A stretch of 64,000 bases of DNA from Muricoccus roseus (GTDB lineage Bacteria; Pseudomonadota; Alphaproteobacteria; Acetobacterales; Acetobacteraceae): the NCBI RefSeq assembly GCF_900141905.1, contig NZ_FQZF01000020.1:33758-97757 (forward strand), given 5' to 3'. Numbering within the stretch: position 1 is the first letter of the stretch; each line of letters opens with the position of its first letter. The notes beneath the pieces are model-generated. The model saw nothing but the letters and a program-made list of their open reading frames with translations, had not been told where the DNA came from and made no database searches. A program made the position numbers and the translations under genes. Below, piece by piece: positions 61,681 to 64,000 of this stretch.

Positions 61681-63057
61681 ATGAAGTCTGCGGCAAGCCG
61701 GGCGCGCGCGAAAGCGCGGGGTCACGAACACGGCCATGCCCGCGGCGCTGGTCACGCGCATGGTCACCGCCATGGTGCCGACGCCGGGCAGCCTGACCCC
61801 TCGCCACGCGGGATCCTGCGGGGGCTGGGGCCCGGCCTGGTCACCGGCGCGGCGGATGACGACCCGGCGGGGATCGCGACCTATAGCCAGGTCGGGGCGC
61901 AGGCCGGCTTCGCCCTGGGCTGGACCATGGTGCTGTCCTACCCACTGATGTTCGCCGTGCAGGAAGCCTGCGCACGCATCGGCTTCGCCACGGGTCGCGG
62001 AATCGCCGAAAACCTGCGGCGGATGGCGGGCGGCCCCGTCCTTTACGGCGCTGTGCTGCTGCTGCTGGCCGCGAACCTGCTGAACCTCGCGGCCGACCTG
62101 GGCGCGATGGGCGCCGCGGCGAAGCTGGTGCTGGGCGGGCCGGCCTGGCCATGGGTGGTGGCCTTCGCCCTGTTCAGCATCGGCGTGCCCGCCGCGCTCT
62201 CCTACGCGCGCTACGCCTCCGTGCTGAAATGGCTCTGCCTCGTCCTGGTCGCCTATCCTGCGGTGGTGCTGACCGTGCGCATGGACTGGGGCGCGGCCCT
62301 GGCGGGCGCGGCGTGGCCGCGCCTGTCCGGCGGGCGCGACGCGCTGATGGCGCTGGTCGCGGTGCTCGGCACGACCATCAGCCCCTACCTGTTCTTCTGG
62401 CAGTCCGCGCAGGAGGTGGAAGGGCGCAAGGCCGAGGGCTTCCATCGCGGCCGCATCCCGCGCGGCGAACTGCACGAGGCGCTCGCCCGCATCCGGGTGG
62501 ACACGCTGGTCGGCATGGCCGTCTCCAACCTCGTGGCGCTCTGCATCATCTGGGCGGCGGCGGTGACGCTGCACGCCACGGGGCAGACCGATATCGGCAC
62601 GGCGGAGCAGGCCGCCGCGGCGCTGCGCCCCATCGCGGGGGATGCGGCCTTCCTTCTCTTCGCGCTCGGCATCATCGGCACGGGGCTGCTGGCCGTGCCG
62701 GCCCTGGCCGGTTCCATCGCCTATGCCGTGGCCGAGTGCTTCGGCTGGCGGACAGGGTTGGACCGGAAGCCGCTCGGGGCGCCAGCCTTCTACGCGGCCA
62801 TGGGCGCGGCCGTGCTGGTGGCGGCCGGCATGGGGTTGGCGGAACTGGACCCGATCCGAACCCTCTACTGGAGCAGCGTGGCGAACGGGCTGCTGGCGCC
62901 GCCGCTGATGGCGGTCGTCGTCCGCATGGCGAGCGACGAGCGACTGATGGGGGCCGCGGTCCTGCCGCCTTGGCTGCGCTGGCTGGGCTGGCTCGCCACC
63001 GCCGCCATGGGCGCGGCGGCGCTGGCCTTGCTGGGCAGTTGGGTGTTGGGGAACTGA
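61681..63057 (+). CDS. NRAMP-related metal-ion transporter with His-rich N-terminus
   Basis: 458 residues, about 11 membrane helices, NRAMP/COG1914-like. A histidine-rich cytoplasmic lead (residues 14-32, GHEHGHARGAGHAHGHRHG) could bind metal. The TM1 motif is DDDPAGIAT (DPAG at 61-64) where canonical NRAMP has DPGN, and TM6 has GTTISPYLFFWQ in place of the MPH motif. It therefore belongs to a divergent branch whose ion is uncertain. GAGGAG lies 8 bp upstream. Copy E of the element begins about 37 bp after its stop. Confidence 0.88.
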   Translation: MKSAASRARAKARGHEHGHARGAGHAHGHRHGADAGQPDPSPRGILRGLGPGLVTGAADDDPAGIATYSQVGAQAGFALGWTMVLSYPLMFAVQEACARIGFATGRGIAENLRRMAGGPVLYGAVLLLLAANLLNLAADLGAMGAAAKLVLGGPAWPWVVAFALFSIGVPAALSYARYASVLKWLCLVLVAYPAVVLTVRMDWGAALAGAAWPRLSGGRDALMALVAVLGTTISPYLFFWQSAQEVEGRKAEGFHRGRIPRGELHEALARIRVDTLVGMAVSNLVALCIIWAAAVTLHATGQTDIGTAEQAAAALRPIAGDAAFLLFALGIIGTGLLAVPALAGSIAYAVAECFGWRTGLDRKPLGAPAFYAAMGAAVLVAAGMGLAELDPIRTLYWSSVANGLLAPPLMAVVVRMASDERLMGAAVLPPWLRWLGWLATAAMGAAALALLGSWVLGN

Positions 63058-63088
63058 TAGAGGCGGGTTCCTGATTTGGTCGGGTCGG

Positions 63089-63325
63089 TCTGTCCCGGGG
63101 AGAGGAAGAAGGAATTCTTCCTCTCCCCGGACCCCTCACCATCATCTTTTTCTAAGAGTTTGGGATCACGGGGCTGACGGTGCGCCTCGGGTCCATGACC
63201 CGAGGCGACTGCAAAGCCAGGAAAGAGCCCCTTCAACCCGAGACCCCTTCGACCACGGTATCCACGGCAGTCAGACGGGGTTCCAAGGGCCTCAGGCCCT
63301 TGGCGGGTGAGGGCGGAGCCCTCGC
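63089..63325 (+). repeat. Dispersed structured intergenic element, copy E
   Basis: Occupies most of the 347-bp gap before the next gene. Hairpin 1 (63095-63130) matches copy A in both arms and loop. After 52 nt comes hairpin 2 (63183-63207, loop CAT), then hairpin 3 (63283-63303), arms CCAAGGGCCT / AGGCCCTTGG, and hairpin 4 (63309-63323), arms GAGGGC / GCCCTC. GGTATCCACGGCAGTC is present. Confidence 0.92.
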
Positions 63326-63385
63326 TTCCGAAGGTCCGAGAGGCCAGAACCTCCGTAGCGCGGTATGGCGCCCGAGCAGCGGATT

Positions 63386-63404
63386 CCCGGCAGGCTAAGC
63401 CGGG
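63386..63404 (-). terminator. Hairpin directly after small membrane protein gene
   Basis: CCCGGC and GCCGGG form a 6-bp stem with a 7-nt loop that abuts the stop codon of the minus-strand 50-residue gene. It is probably that gene's terminator, although no T-run follows. Confidence 0.35.
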
Positions 63405-63557
63405 CTACTTGCGGCTGAGCAGGGCGAGAATGCCGACGATCAGGGCGATGAGCCCGACGGCCACCATGCCCTGCACCACGGCGAAGTTCTCCGCATCCCG
63501 CGCCACGAGGAGGGCGGCGATGGCGCCGGCGGCGACAAGGAGAATCCGGATCGGCAT
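63405..63557 (-). CDS. Small two-helix membrane protein of unknown function
   Basis: 50-residue ORF: a first helix (IRILLVAAGAIAALLVA), a short polar loop (RDAENFAVVQG) and a second helix (MVAVGLIALIVGILALL) ending SRK. The hydrophobic hairpin pattern and GAGG upstream of the ATG support it. No family recognised. Confidence 0.55.
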   Translation of the reverse strand: MPIRILLVAAGAIAALLVARDAENFAVVQGMVAVGLIALIVGILALLSRK

Positions 63558-63623
63558 GACGGGCCTCGCTGGTTGCTGCGGATCATGCGCCCGGCGGCGC
63601 GGAGTCGGCCAGACCGCGCGCCC

Positions 63624-64000
63624 TCACGCGCGCCCGTATGTATCCTCGAAGCGGACGATGTCGTCTTCGCCGAGATAGGCGCCGGACTGGACCTCGATGA
63701 GGGTCAGCGGGATCATGCCGGGGTTTTCCAGGCGGTGGACGCAGCCCAGCGGCAGGTAGACGGACTCGTTCTCGCGCAGGAGGATGCGCTCGGCGTCGCG
63801 CTCGACGATGGCGGTGCCGTTGACCACCACCCAGTGTTCGGCGCGGTGGTAGTGCTTCTGGAGGGAGAGCTTCTCGCCCGGGCGGACAAGGATCTTCTTC
63901 ACCTGGAAGCGGTCGCCCTGGATCAGCCCCTCATAGTGGCCCCAGGGGCGGTACATGCGCCGGTGGGCGGCCGCCTCGGGGCGCTTCCTGGCCTTGAGCT
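63624..64000 (-). CDS. Mannose-1-phosphate guanylyltransferase/mannose-6-phosphate isomerase C-terminal part, truncated by window end
   Basis: C-terminal ~125 residues of a ManC/AlgA-type enzyme; the start lies beyond base 64000. The cupin isomerase domain shows [22 protein letters not shown] (in parts), [20 protein letters not shown] with the metal-binding histidines, and [13 protein letters not shown]. The frame continues upstream as [13 protein letters not shown], the usual linker between the transferase and isomerase domains, so the ATG at 63956 is internal. It makes GDP-mannose for exopolysaccharide or LPS. Confidence 0.87.
   Translation of the reverse strand, partial: LKARKRPEAAAHRRMYRPWGHYEGLIQGDRFQVKKILVRPGEKLSLQKHYHRAEHWVVVNGTAIVERDAERILLRENESVYLPLGCVHRLENPGMIPLTLIEVQSGAYLGEDDIVRFEDTYGRA

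Overview
The window is a 64 kb stretch of very GC-rich, densely coded chromosomal DNA from a Gram-negative bacterium, most likely an alphaproteobacterium of the Acetobacteraceae (Roseomonas-like). This rests on the mix of genes rather than on a marker gene: two Bug/TctC periplasmic receptors, a periplasmic alpha-2-macroglobulin with a PbpC partner, a three-domain FruB, an Mla operon with a STAS-MlaE fusion, HisKA_2 sensor kinase, DUF1289/DUF2939 proteins and RTX metalloproteases. No rRNA, tRNA, CRISPR, prophage or transposase was seen.

Layout. 1-6.9 kb: end of a Dpp-type ABC importer operon (permease, binding protein, two ATPases) with an embedded amidohydrolase and an iron-type alcohol dehydrogenase, running by overlap into an ECF sigma/anti-sigma pair (6.9-8.2 kb). 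8.3-24 kb: two tiny ORFs, a 1705-aa alpha-2-macroglobulin, a complete self-contained fructose PTS (fruB-fruK-fruA), an unknown protein, a DedA protein and PbpC. 24-33 kb: sensor kinase, pseudouridine synthase, PfkB kinase, an M10 metalloprotease, a band-7 protein, an aminotransferase, a SpoU methyltransferase and DUF1289/DUF1003 proteins. 33-39 kb: Bug receptor, second M10 RTX protease, SDR, amino-acid binding protein, second Bug receptor. 39.8-45.6 kb: amine oxidase then mlaEFD plus a lipoprotein (outer-membrane lipid transport), and a DUF2939 protein. 46-54 kb: molybdopterin hydroxylase large subunit, RND pump and adaptor, divergent IclR regulator. 54-64 kb: QmcA/NfeD pair, MFS carrier, GlcD-like oxidase, DDAH-like hydrolase, HpaI-type aldolase, CPA1 antiporter, NRAMP-related transporter, a 50-aa membrane protein and the end of a ManC/AlgA-type gene.

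The most notable signal is not a gene. Five copies of a ~230-250 bp non-coding element (about 14.12, 19.83, 39.45 reversed, 45.69 and 63.09 kb) share an ordered series of hairpins. The first two hairpins are separated by the same 52 nt in four copies, including one strongly diverged copy whose stems differ from the others by paired compensatory changes. Every gene-free gap longer than 300 bp in the window is a copy of this element, and all five lie within about 60 bp of a stop codon, never in a divergent promoter region. Two copies bracket the fructose operon, which lies between the alpha-2-macroglobulin and pbpC genes that are neighbours in many other genomes.
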